From an uncultured Clostridia bacterium (GTDB taxonomy: Bacteria > Bacillota > Clostridia > Christensenellales > CAG-1252), in contig CAMOUZ010000045.1 in the NCBI GenBank assembly GCA_946626795.1, positions 1 to 8,903 of the forward strand: a stretch of 8,903 bases of DNA. Direction: 5' to 3'. Positions within the stretch are counted from its first letter, which is position 1, and every line of letters starts with the position of its first letter. Positions 1-5,649 of the stretch are shown here, in pieces. Under the pieces are notes generated by a model. That model was not told the origin of the DNA. It was given only the letters and a program-made list of their open reading frames with translations, and did not search any database. The position numbers and the translations under genes are program-made.

Positions 1-1
1 C

Positions 2-1114
2 GAGACCGCTTCCAAGCTGAAAAAAGATAAAGATGACCTCATTATGAAGCTCTCGAAGAGCAAACTGAATTGGTCTTCCGAAGTCTCCACTTCCGAGCTC
101 GAAATCTCGGAGCAAGACATCGCGGAGATCGTCTCCAAATGGACGGGCGTCCCCGTCGTGAAGCTCACCGAAGCGGAGGCAGATCGACTTATGCACCTTG
201 AAGAGGAGCTCGGGAAGAGAGTGGTCGGACAGAGAGAGGCCATCAGCGCCTTGTCTCGTTCCATTCGCCGTGCGAGAGCGGGCCTCGGAGATCCTAAGCG
301 ACCCATCGGGTCATTCATCTTTATGGGTCCCACGGGCGTCGGAAAGACGGAGCTCTGCAAAGCGCTCGCCGAGACCATGTTCGGCGACGAGAATAATATC
401 GTACGTGTGGATATGAGCGAATATATGGATAAGACCTCGGTCTCCAAGCTCACGGGCTCCGCGCCGGGTTACGTCGGCTACGACGAGGGCGGACAGCTCA
501 CCGAGAAGATCCGTAGAAAGCCTTATTCCGTCGTGCTTTTCGACGAGATCGAAAAGGCGCATCCGGACGTTTTCAACATTCTCCTTCAAATCTTGGATGA
601 CGGCAGACTCACGGACAGCCACGGCAGAACGGTCAGCTTCAAAAATACCATTATCATTCTGACCTCGAATATCGGTGCGTCCACGGGTCGTCGCACGAAT
701 AAGCTCGGGTTCGGAAGTGTGGACGAATATGAAGACGAGAGGGAGAGGCAGATCGACGCCTTAAAGGCGGTCATGCGCCCCGAATTCATCAATCGTCTTG
801 ACGATATCATCGTTTTCCATAGTCTAACGCCCGAAGATATCTCCGAGATCGCGAATATCATGCTCGCTTCTTTGCAGAAGCGTTTGGACGCTAAAAATAT
901 AGGGATAGTATTGACGGAAGCGGCGAAAAAATTTATAATAGAAAAGGGAACGAACGTCGAATACGGCGCGCGTCCGCTTCGTCGTACGGTGGAGCGTTTG
1001 CTTGAAGACGCCCTCTCCGAGAAATTGCTCCGCGGAGAGATCTCGATCGGAGATCGCGTCGTCGTGGATCATACGGACGGAGACGCTCTCACCTTTACCC
1101 GTGAGAGCAAATAA
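2..1114 (+). CDS. clpC: ATP-dependent Clp protease ATP-binding subunit ClpC, C-terminal part (5' end outside window)
   Basis: This is the C-terminal half of a Hsp100/ClpC AAA+ unfoldase, which unfolds substrates and feeds them to ClpP in the cytoplasm. The frame is open to the window edge; the first Met, at base 44, lies inside the linker and is not the real start. Numbering from that Met, the visible parts are the inter-domain linker ending in DIAEIVSKWTGVPV (about 25-38), D2 Walker A GPTGVGKT (95-102), Walker B VVLFDE (163-168), sensor-1 LTSN (206-209), the arginine-finger segment MRPEFINR (from about 244) and sensor-2 GARPLRR (308-314). LGFG at 221-224 matches the ClpP-binding loop, which favours ClpC/ClpA over ClpB; ClpB lacks this loop. 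The N domain and D1 are upstream and unseen, so ClpC rather than another ClpP-partner Hsp100 is inferred from the Bacillota context. hpf follows after 57 nt. Confidence 0.94.
   Translation, partial: ETASKLKKDKDDLIMKLSKSKLNWSSEVSTSELEISEQDIAEIVSKWTGVPVVKLTEAEADRLMHLEEELGKRVVGQREAISALSRSIRRARAGLGDPKRPIGSFIFMGPTGVGKTELCKALAETMFGDENNIVRVDMSEYMDKTSVSKLTGSAPGYVGYDEGGQLTEKIRRKPYSVVLFDEIEKAHPDVFNILLQILDDGRLTDSHGRTVSFKNTIIILTSNIGASTGRRTNKLGFGSVDEYEDERERQIDALKAVMRPEFINRLDDIIVFHSLTPEDISEIANIMLASLQKRLDAKNIGIVLTEAAKKFIIEKGTNVEYGARPLRRTVERLLEDALSEKLLRGEISIGDRVVVDHTDGDALTFTRESK
1085..1108 (+). repeat. Inverted repeat at the clpC 3' end (possible mRNA hairpin)
   Basis: GCTCTCAC (1085-1092) and GTGAGAGC (1101-1108) are exact reverse complements with an 8-nt loop. 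They sit over the last codons of clpC, just before the TAA at 1112-1114. No U-tract follows (AAATAACACGG), so this is not a classical intrinsic terminator. It could be a stability hairpin or a chance match. Confidence 0.4.
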
Positions 1115-1171
1115 CACGGTATAGGCGCGGTAAAAGCGTTTATATAAATACATCCTAAGGAGGCAAAGAAT

Positions 1172-1717
1172 ATGCGCATTGACATTGTAGGGAAGAATTA
1201 TACCGTAAGCGACAGATTGGATGATATCATCCGCAGAAAAGCCGAGAGACTTGATCGTTTCTTCTCCGACGACGTCACCGCAAGGGTCGTCTGTAAAGAG
1301 GAGCATAAAGGAAGATTTACTTTGGAGATCACGATCATCGTGGACGGTGTGGTGATCCGCAGTGAAGAGACAAGCGATAATATGTATAACAATATCGACG
1401 TGGTCGTCCCCAAGATCGATCGTCAGATCAGAAAGCACAGGACGAGACTCACGAAGAAATTCAAGGACAGCGTCTTTAATTTCCAAGTAGCGGAGGCGGA
1501 GGCGATCGAGCTCAACGATACGCAGGAGGCGGAAGTTCCCTCCATCGTGAAAACCAAGAAATTCGAGCTCCAACCCATGAGCGTGGAAGAGGCGATCGAG
1601 CAGATGGATCTTCTCGAAAATAAGTTCTTCGTGTATTTAAATCCCGAATCCGGGAAGGTAAATATCGTTTACAGGCGTTATGATAAGACGATCGGTCTTA
1701 TCCAGCCCGAATATTAA
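1172..1717 (+). CDS. hpf: Ribosome hibernation-promoting factor, long form
   Basis: This is a long-form HPF (S30AE family), which binds the small subunit in the mRNA/tRNA channel and dimerises ribosomes into inactive 100S particles in starved or slow-growing cells. The product has 181 residues, the usual length of the long form. Residues 1-95 form the S30AE domain, starting MRIDIVGKNYTVSDRL and ending in the basic stretch KIDRQIRKHRTRLTKK. A variable acidic linker covers about 105-122. The C-terminal dimerisation domain covers about 123-180, with the typical IVKTKKFELQPMSVEEAIEQM and NIVYRRYDKTIGLIQPEY segments. The start is fixed by TAAGGAGG at 1156-1163, 8 nt before the ATG. AT-rich TATATAAATA at 1141-1150 could hold a -10 box, but I find no -35, so read-through from clpC or a weak own promoter are both open. 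pgi begins 19 nt downstream. Confidence 0.96.
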   Translation: MRIDIVGKNYTVSDRLDDIIRRKAERLDRFFSDDVTARVVCKEEHKGRFTLEITIIVDGVVIRSEETSDNMYNNIDVVVPKIDRQIRKHRTRLTKKFKDSVFNFQVAEAEAIELNDTQEAEVPSIVKTKKFELQPMSVEEAIEQMDLLENKFFVYLNPESGKVNIVYRRYDKTIGLIQPEY

Positions 1718-1736
1718 GAAGGAGCTACATAGGAAA

Positions 1737-3161
1737 ATGGCTAAAATCAATAAGAAAGAGAATCAGATCCTTTTCGATTTCAATAATATGATGAGTGACT
1801 ACATCGGCGCGGAGGAGGGCATCTCGGAGAAGGATATCTCCGCCGTCTCCGCCACGGTGAAAAGCGCTTTCAAGAGCGTCATCGAACAGGGGAGCGAAGG
1901 CTGGCAGGGCTGGATGGATCTCCCGTTCGGACAAAAAGAGATTGTTGAGGATATCATCCAAACCGCGAAAAAGGTCCGTAAAGAGTTTAAGACCTTCGTC
2001 GTGCTCGGCATCGGCGGAAGCGCGCTCGGCCCCATCGCCGTCTTTCAGGCGCTTTGTCACTTGCATTACAACGAGCTTTCCCCGAAAAAGAGGAAAGGAC
2101 CGAAGTTTTACGTGGAGGACAATGTGGATCCCGAGCGTATGGCGGCGCTTCTCGACATTATCGACGTGAAGACCACGATGTTTAATGTCATCACGAAGAG
2201 CGGCGCGACGAGCGAGACGATGAGCCAATATCTCGTCATTACGGACATCTTGAAGAAGGCACTCGGCGCGGATTATGCTTCCCACGTCATCGCCACCACC
2301 GATCACGTGAAAGGAAATCTCATTAAGCTTGCGCAGAAAGAAGGGTTCAAGACCTTTTATATTCCCTCGGGCGTCGGCGGAAGATTCTCCGAGCTCTGTC
2401 CCGTCGGGCTTCTCCCCGCGGCGGTCCTCGGCATCGATATCAAGCTTATGCTTGCCGGTGCGGGCGATATGGTGAAGAAAGGCAAGAAGGCAAGTCTTTA
2501 TAACAATATGCCCCTTATGGCGGCTGCTCTCCAATACATCGCGATGAAGAAAGGCAAGAATATCTCCGTGATGATGCCTTATGCGGATAGCTTGAAGTAC
2601 ATCGCGGATTGGTATTGCCAGCTTTGGGGCGAGAGTCTCGGCAAGGCGGTGGATAAGGAAGGAAACCCCGTGTATGCGGGGCAGACCCCCGTCAAAGCGC
2701 TCGGCGTCACGGATCAACACAGCCAGATCCAGCTTTACACCGAAGGCCCTTTCGATAAAGTCATCACCTTCATCGCCGTGGATAAGTTCCGCACGGAAGT
2801 GTTGATCCCCGAGGGGCTTAAAGACTTCCCGGACGTGAATTTCCTCTGCGGGAATACGATGGGCACTTTGCTCAATACCGAACGCAAAGCGACGGAGTAC
2901 GCCCTCCAAAAGAAAAAGAGGCTGAATCGCACGATCATTGTGCCCGAAGTGAATGCTTACACCCTCGGTCAGCTCCTTATGCTCTTCATGATGGAGACGG
3001 CTTTCGTCGGCGCGATGCTGAATATCGACACCTTCAATCAGCCGGGCGTGGAAGAGGGCAAGAACGCCACTTACGCGATGTTCGGCAGGAAGGGATATGA
3101 GGCGAAGAAAGCGGAGCTCGACGGCGCAAAAGCTAAGACCGATCGCTATATCGTAAAATAA
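1737..3161 (+). CDS. pgi: Glucose-6-phosphate isomerase
   Basis: Pgi interconverts glucose 6-phosphate and fructose 6-phosphate in cytoplasmic glycolysis and gluconeogenesis. The product has 474 residues, close to the short bacterial form (about 450) and shorter than the enterobacterial form. Visible elements are GIGGSALGP (91-99), the phosphate-binding SGATSETMS (155-163), signature 1 VGGRFSELCPVG (about 213-224), the catalytic Glu in WGESLGK (Glu299), the ring-opening His in DQHSQ (His328) and signature 2 ending FNQPGVEEGK with catalytic Lys442. All expected active-site residues are present. An in-frame Met at 1680 lies inside hpf; I chose the ATG at 1737 because AAGGAG at 1719-1724 precedes it, at a rather long 12-nt spacing, and the MAKINKKENQILFDF start suits the family. 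The gene follows hpf closely and is probably co-transcribed. No terminator follows; the thiT promoter begins 11 nt after the stop. Confidence 0.97.
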   Translation: MAKINKKENQILFDFNNMMSDYIGAEEGISEKDISAVSATVKSAFKSVIEQGSEGWQGWMDLPFGQKEIVEDIIQTAKKVRKEFKTFVVLGIGGSALGPIAVFQALCHLHYNELSPKKRKGPKFYVEDNVDPERMAALLDIIDVKTTMFNVITKSGATSETMSQYLVITDILKKALGADYASHVIATTDHVKGNLIKLAQKEGFKTFYIPSGVGGRFSELCPVGLLPAAVLGIDIKLMLAGAGDMVKKGKKASLYNNMPLMAAALQYIAMKKGKNISVMMPYADSLKYIADWYCQLWGESLGKAVDKEGNPVYAGQTPVKALGVTDQHSQIQLYTEGPFDKVITFIAVDKFRTEVLIPEGLKDFPDVNFLCGNTMGTLLNTERKATEYALQKKKRLNRTIIVPEVNAYTLGQLLMLFMMETAFVGAMLNIDTFNQPGVEEGKNATYAMFGRKGYEAKKAELDGAKAKTDRYIVK

Positions 3162-3172
3162 GAATAAAACGC

Positions 3173-3208
3173 TTGACTTGTTCGTCTCGCAGCATTATAA
3201 TGCAGACG
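3173..3208 (+). promoter_or_regulatory. Sigma-A-type promoter of the thiT unit
   Basis: The -35 box TTGACT (3173-3178) and the -10 box TATAAT (3196-3201) are separated by exactly 17 nt. The predicted transcription start is near 3208, which places the THI-box aptamer immediately downstream at the RNA's 5' end. Both boxes are at or within one base of consensus. Confidence 0.88.
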
Positions 3209-3213
3209 AACAA
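3178..3213. repeat. 10-bp inverted repeat around the thiT -10 box, with an inner palindrome
   Basis: TTGTTCGTCT (3178-3187) and AGACGAACAA (3204-3213) are perfect reverse complements separated by 16 nt. Between and slightly off-centre is the perfect 12-bp palindrome GCATTATAATGC (3192-3203), which contains the -10 box. The predicted start is near 3208, so the left arm is not in RNA made from this promoter. The pair would therefore act as DNA (operator or cruciform), or as an RNA hairpin only in transcripts arriving from pgi. No U-tract follows. Its function is not known. Confidence 0.6.
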
Positions 3214-3214
3214 A

Positions 3215-3292
3215 ACGGAATAGGGGTGCCCGTAAGGGCTGAGATCATACCCTTTGAACATGATGAGGTAATTCTCGGCATGGAAGTACTGT
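3215..3292 (+). promoter_or_regulatory. TPP (THI-box) riboswitch aptamer
   Basis: The leader carries the conserved thiamine-pyrophosphate aptamer. P2 is formed by GGGT (3224-3227) with ACCC (3249-3252). P3 is GCCC-GTAA-GGGC (3228-3239), followed by the invariant CTGAGA (3239-3244). TTTGAACATGATG (3253-3265) and GGCATGGAAG (3277-3286) make up the P4/P5 side. P5 is GAGG-TAAT-TCTC (3265-3276, one G-U pair). P4 is CAT (3259-3261) with ATG (3280-3282), a compensated change from the common CCT/AGG. P1 is short (ACGG 3215-3218 with CTGT 3289-3292). Binding of TPP, the end product of thiamine metabolism, should turn off the thiT gene directly downstream. Confidence 0.95.
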
Positions 3293-3318
3293 ATAAGCAT
3301 TTTCACCTCCCGAGAATT
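3270..3318 (+). promoter_or_regulatory. Antiterminator pairing of the TPP riboswitch
   Basis: AATTCTCGG (3270-3278), on the 3' side of P5 in the aptamer, is an exact 9-nt reverse complement of CCGAGAATT (3310-3318), the 5' side and loop of the terminator. The two pairings exclude each other. Without TPP, 3270-3278 can hold the terminator arm and allow read-through. With TPP, P5 holds 3270-3276 and the terminator forms. The pairing is read directly from the sequence; the switching order is inferred from how TPP riboswitches work. Confidence 0.8.
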
Positions 3319-3332
3319 CGGGAGGTTTTTTT
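3305..3332 (+). terminator. Riboswitch intrinsic terminator with embedded Shine-Dalgarno
   Basis: A 9-bp perfect stem (3305-3313 with 3318-3326) closes a GAAT loop and runs into seven T (3326-3332), directly abutting the thiT ATG at 3333. The 3' arm contains GGGAGG (3320-3325), the only Shine-Dalgarno for thiT, 7 nt from the ATG. The same hairpin can therefore stop transcription and, in any read-through RNA, hide the ribosome binding site. Confidence 0.92.
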
Positions 3333-4469
3333 ATGAGTTTCTTTACGCTTTGCGCCGACAGTCCGAAATGGTATCCCATTCTTTTCGATACACCCCATAA
3401 TGCGGTTCGATCGGTCTTTATTTGGCTTACGATCGCTCTTGTGATCGGATCGATCATTTCTTATTTTATTCTCCGCAAGAATCCGCTTTGGGAGCGTCTG
3501 AAAAAAGGATTGTTGATCGGTTGGATCGGATACGCGGCGACGATCATCGTGACCTTGCTTGTTTTTTCTTTTATGGACGACGGAATCGTGTCACTTTTGT
3601 TTTATCCTATTTTGGCTTTGATCTTCGCCATTGCGTTCTCTGCGATTCTTTTGACTTTTCGGAGACAGAAGAGCACGTTTATTATATCCGGCGTAATGGT
3701 GGGTGCGGCGCTCATCGCCGTTCTCGTTTGCATCGGCGTTCATTTTGCCAGCGGCGCTGCTGCGGAGGCGAATTGGATCACAAATGACGACGTTAAGCCT
3801 ATGGGTTTGTATCTCATCGCGGTTTTCGTGATAGGGCTCCTCGTTTTCAGCGCGCTTTTCTTCGGACGCGGAGATAAAAGCGGATTTACGACGAAGTCCA
3901 TCGCTCATGGCGCGGTTTGCGTCGCATTGAGTTTTGCTCTTTCTTTCCTTCGTATCGTCAAAATGCCGCAAGGCGGATCCATCACGATCGCGTCCTTGTT
4001 GCCTATTATGATCTATGCTTATATCTTCGGGGTGAAAAAAGGCATGTTCGTAGGAATGATCTACGGAATTATGCAGTCCTTTCAAGACGTTTACATTCTC
4101 CATCCCGCGCAGTTTGTATTGGATTATCCGGCAGCATTTGCCTGCATAGGGCTCGCAGGTCTTTTTGCCGTTTTGAAAGTGTTTGAAAAGTCGCCGCGCT
4201 TGCAATTCGTGTGCGGAGCGCTTTTGGCGGGCGTTTCCAGATTCCTCGTGCATTTTCTTTCCGGAATATTCGCTTTTGGCGCATTTGCGCCGGAAGGGAC
4301 ACCTGTTCCGCTTTACAGCTTGACTTACAATATGGTTTATGTTTTCCCTGATCTCTTGATTTGTATCATTGTGGGCGTGATCTTGTTCTCTTCGAAGTCC
4401 TTCGTAACCTTCTTGAAACAGCAACGAGCGCCCTCTGTGAAAAATGAGAATAAAGAAAAAGAAGAATAG
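3333..4469 (+). CDS. thiT: Thiamine-specific ECF transporter S-component ThiT with an extra N-terminal membrane domain
   Basis: The C-terminal part (about 187-365) is a ThiT/YuaJ-type S-component, the membrane protein that binds thiamine and docks on the shared ECF module (EcfT plus EcfA ATPases, encoded elsewhere). Diagnostic segments are ALSFLRIVKMPQGGSITIASLLPI (about 198-224, KMPQGGS at 210-216), HPAQFVLDYPAAFA (257-270), HFLSGIFAFGAFAPEGTP (307-324) and YSLTYN (328-333). As I recall, the Asp, His, Tyr and Asn here correspond to thiamine-contacting positions in characterised ThiT. ThiT proteins are usually about 180-200 residues; this one has 378. The extra N-terminal part has about five predicted membrane helices (near 26-47, 57-80, 84-108, 115-138, 155-177), which I do not recognise. 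The C-tail is charged. The GGGAGG Shine-Dalgarno at 3320-3325 fixes the start. The gene stands alone between a TPP riboswitch and a strong terminator, which agrees with thiamine uptake. Confidence 0.88.
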   Translation: MSFFTLCADSPKWYPILFDTPHNAVRSVFIWLTIALVIGSIISYFILRKNPLWERLKKGLLIGWIGYAATIIVTLLVFSFMDDGIVSLLFYPILALIFAIAFSAILLTFRRQKSTFIISGVMVGAALIAVLVCIGVHFASGAAAEANWITNDDVKPMGLYLIAVFVIGLLVFSALFFGRGDKSGFTTKSIAHGAVCVALSFALSFLRIVKMPQGGSITIASLLPIMIYAYIFGVKKGMFVGMIYGIMQSFQDVYILHPAQFVLDYPAAFACIGLAGLFAVLKVFEKSPRLQFVCGALLAGVSRFLVHFLSGIFAFGAFAPEGTPVPLYSLTYNMVYVFPDLLICIIVGVILFSSKSFVTFLKQQRAPSVKNENKEKEE

Positions 4470-4489
4470 AGCATTGCTTGAAAATCGGT

Positions 4490-4536
4490 TCGGCGCGCGA
4501 AAAGCGGATAAAGCTTACGCGCGCCGATTTTTTTTT
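4490..4536 (+). terminator. Intrinsic terminator after thiT
   Basis: TCGGCGCGCG (4490-4499) pairs with CGCGCGCCGA (4518-4527) in a 10-bp GC-rich stem. A smaller AAGC/GCTT stem (4502-4505 with 4513-4516) sits inside the loop, and nine T follow (4528-4536). It ends the thiT transcript and separates it from the downstream operon. Confidence 0.95.
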
Positions 4537-4561
4537 CTGAAAACGGAATCGGTTGTTCTGT

Positions 4562-4598
4562 TTGACTAAAAGCTATGTTCGGGGCTATAATTTACTTA
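4562..4598 (+). promoter_or_regulatory. Sigma-A-type promoter of the ABC/protease operon, predicted leaderless
   Basis: The -35 box TTGACT (4562-4567) and -10 box TATAAT (4586-4591) are 18 nt apart. The expected start, about 7 nt past the -10 box, is A4598, one base before the ATG at 4599. An in-frame ATG at 4575 lies inside the promoter spacer, so it should not be in this transcript. No Shine-Dalgarno can fit ahead of the first codon. Confidence 0.82.
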
Positions 4599-4610
4599 AT
4601 GAGTAAATTA
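4588..4610. promoter_or_regulatory. Operator-like inverted repeat over the -10 box, start site and start codon
   Basis: TAATTTACT (4588-4596) and AGTAAATTA (4602-4610) are perfect 9-bp reverse complements around a 5-nt centre (TAATG, which contains the start codon). The repeat overlaps the 3' part of the -10 box and runs to about +13. Only the right half would be in RNA, so a DNA-binding repressor site is more likely than an RNA hairpin. I cannot name the regulator. The right arm encodes codons 2-4 (SKL). Confidence 0.65.
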
Positions 4611-5648
4611 ACCTGTCGAGACGTTACTGTCGGATATTTCGGATATGATGATGTCATTCGCGGCTTTTCCGCGGATTTTTCCGACGGCTTTAACGTTATC
4701 TTTGCTGGTGAAAAGAGCGGTAAAACCACGCTTTTAAAAGGTCTTGCCGGCGTCATCGAGAGCAAAGGTGAGATACTCTCGGACGGGGAGGATATCGGAT
4801 TCCTCTCTCTAAAAGAGAGAGATTTCGCGATGGTCTTTGACGATCTTGCGCTTTTCGAGCGTCGCTCCGTGCGTTATAACCTCGAATATCCCTTGAAGCT
4901 TCGCAAGGTGCCGAAGGAGGCGAGAGCCGAGATGGTGCTTAAAGCCGCGGCATTATTTGACCTCGACGTTATGATCGACGCACAGGTCTATAAGCTTAAT
5001 GCGTGGCATAAGACGGCGCTTGCGCTTTGCCGCGCTTATCTCCGCCGCGCCCACGTCACCTTCATCGACAATGTCTTCGCGCCCTTGGATCTTGAAACCC
5101 GCCGCGAAGCCTTTTATCGCTTTATGCCTCTTTTCGCAGAAAGGGGGATCGTGGTGTACGCCACGGATTCCGCTGCGGAAGCCGCATTCCTTTCCGAAGA
5201 GGTTTTATATCTGAATTGTGGCTATCTTTTACAAAAAGGCAGCGTCGCCGAGCTTCGCGAGAAACCGGCTTGCGCTTCGGCTTTTCTGACTTTTTCCGAG
5301 AATGCCGCTTTACTTCCCGCCACGCTCTCAAAAGAAGGGATAAAAGTCTTCGACGTTCTTTTTCCCTTCGACAGCTCGCGTTTGATCGGAGAGAATTATA
5401 TCGGAAAGGAAGTCCTGCTCGGACTTCGCGCGGAAGACGCGGAGATCGCCGCAGACGGCGTTTCTGCCGTCTTGCAAGGACGGTTTTTCGGAGAGAAAGG
5501 CCGCGTTTCTGCTTTATATGTCGAAGGCAACACCCTTTTCGTACTCGGAGAGACGGACCTTCCCGTCGGCTCGAAGATCAAATTTTCCATTCGGAAGGTA
5601 TTCGCCCTCTTTGACGCCGTCAACGAACGGGCGATTGTGAGGTATTGA
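4599..5648 (+). CDS. MalK-like ABC ATPase with degenerate catalytic motifs and a C-terminal TOBE domain
   Basis: This 349-residue protein aligns end to end with the MalK/UgpC family: a nucleotide-binding domain (1 to about 230) and a C-terminal TOBE/OB region (about 240-349, with IGKEVLLGLRAEDAEI). The aromatic A-loop (Tyr13), Walker A Lys42/Thr43 (AGEKSGKTT, first Gly changed to Ala), Walker B Asp157 and D-loop LD (163-164) are kept. Four hydrolysis elements are not: the Q-loop Gln is Asp81 (VFDDLALF), the LSGGQ signature is LNAWH (133-137), the catalytic Glu after Walker B is Asn158 (FIDNV), and the H-loop His is Asp190 (YATDS). It may bind ATP but is unlikely to hydrolyse it normally. The start at 4599 gives Lys42 the same index as the Walker Lys of E. 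coli MalK. The frame is intact, with codon use like its neighbours, so it is not an obvious pseudogene. It leads the operon, 1 nt ahead of the S41 gene. It could be a regulatory subunit or an inactive half of a heterodimer; the partner is unknown. Confidence 0.85.
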   Translation: MSKLTCRDVTVGYFGYDDVIRGFSADFSDGFNVIFAGEKSGKTTLLKGLAGVIESKGEILSDGEDIGFLSLKERDFAMVFDDLALFERRSVRYNLEYPLKLRKVPKEARAEMVLKAAALFDLDVMIDAQVYKLNAWHKTALALCRAYLRRAHVTFIDNVFAPLDLETRREAFYRFMPLFAERGIVVYATDSAAEAAFLSEEVLYLNCGYLLQKGSVAELREKPACASAFLTFSENAALLPATLSKEGIKVFDVLFPFDSSRLIGENYIGKEVLLGLRAEDAEIAADGVSAVLQGRFFGEKGRVSALYVEGNTLFVLGETDLPVGSKIKFSIRKVFALFDAVNERAIVRY

Positions 5649-5649
5649 T

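Noticed and set aside
1115..1171. Possible own promoter for hpf in the AT-rich stretch at 1141-1150
   Set aside because: A TATATAAATA stretch could serve as a -10 box, but no -35 box at 16-19 nt upstream is visible, and I cannot assign an alternative sigma factor motif.
1680..1736. Upstream in-frame ATG giving a 19-residue longer Pgi
   Set aside because: It lies inside the hpf coding region with no Shine-Dalgarno of its own. The ATG at 1737 has AAGGAG upstream and a typical Pgi N-terminus.
1725..2909. 394-codon open frame on the minus strand, opposite pgi
   Set aside because: It is a shadow of a fully recognisable pgi. Its translation is rich in His, Arg and Asp without domain patterns.
4575..4598. 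Upstream in-frame ATG giving an eight-residue longer degenerate ABC ATPase
   Set aside because: It lies between the -35 and -10 boxes, so it is not in the predicted transcript. The start at 4599 fits MalK-family numbering.
4803..4821. 8-bp inverted repeat CTCTCTCT / AGAGAGAG with a 3-nt loop
   Set aside because: It is simple-sequence inside the coding region (the LSLKER stretch) with no U-tract or positional sign of function, so chance is the best explanation.
4599..5648. Reading the degenerate ABC ATPase as a decaying pseudogene
   Set aside because: The frame is uninterrupted, the N-terminus and TOBE region are complete, it has a strong promoter, and it is tightly spaced with the next gene, all of which suggest a maintained protein.
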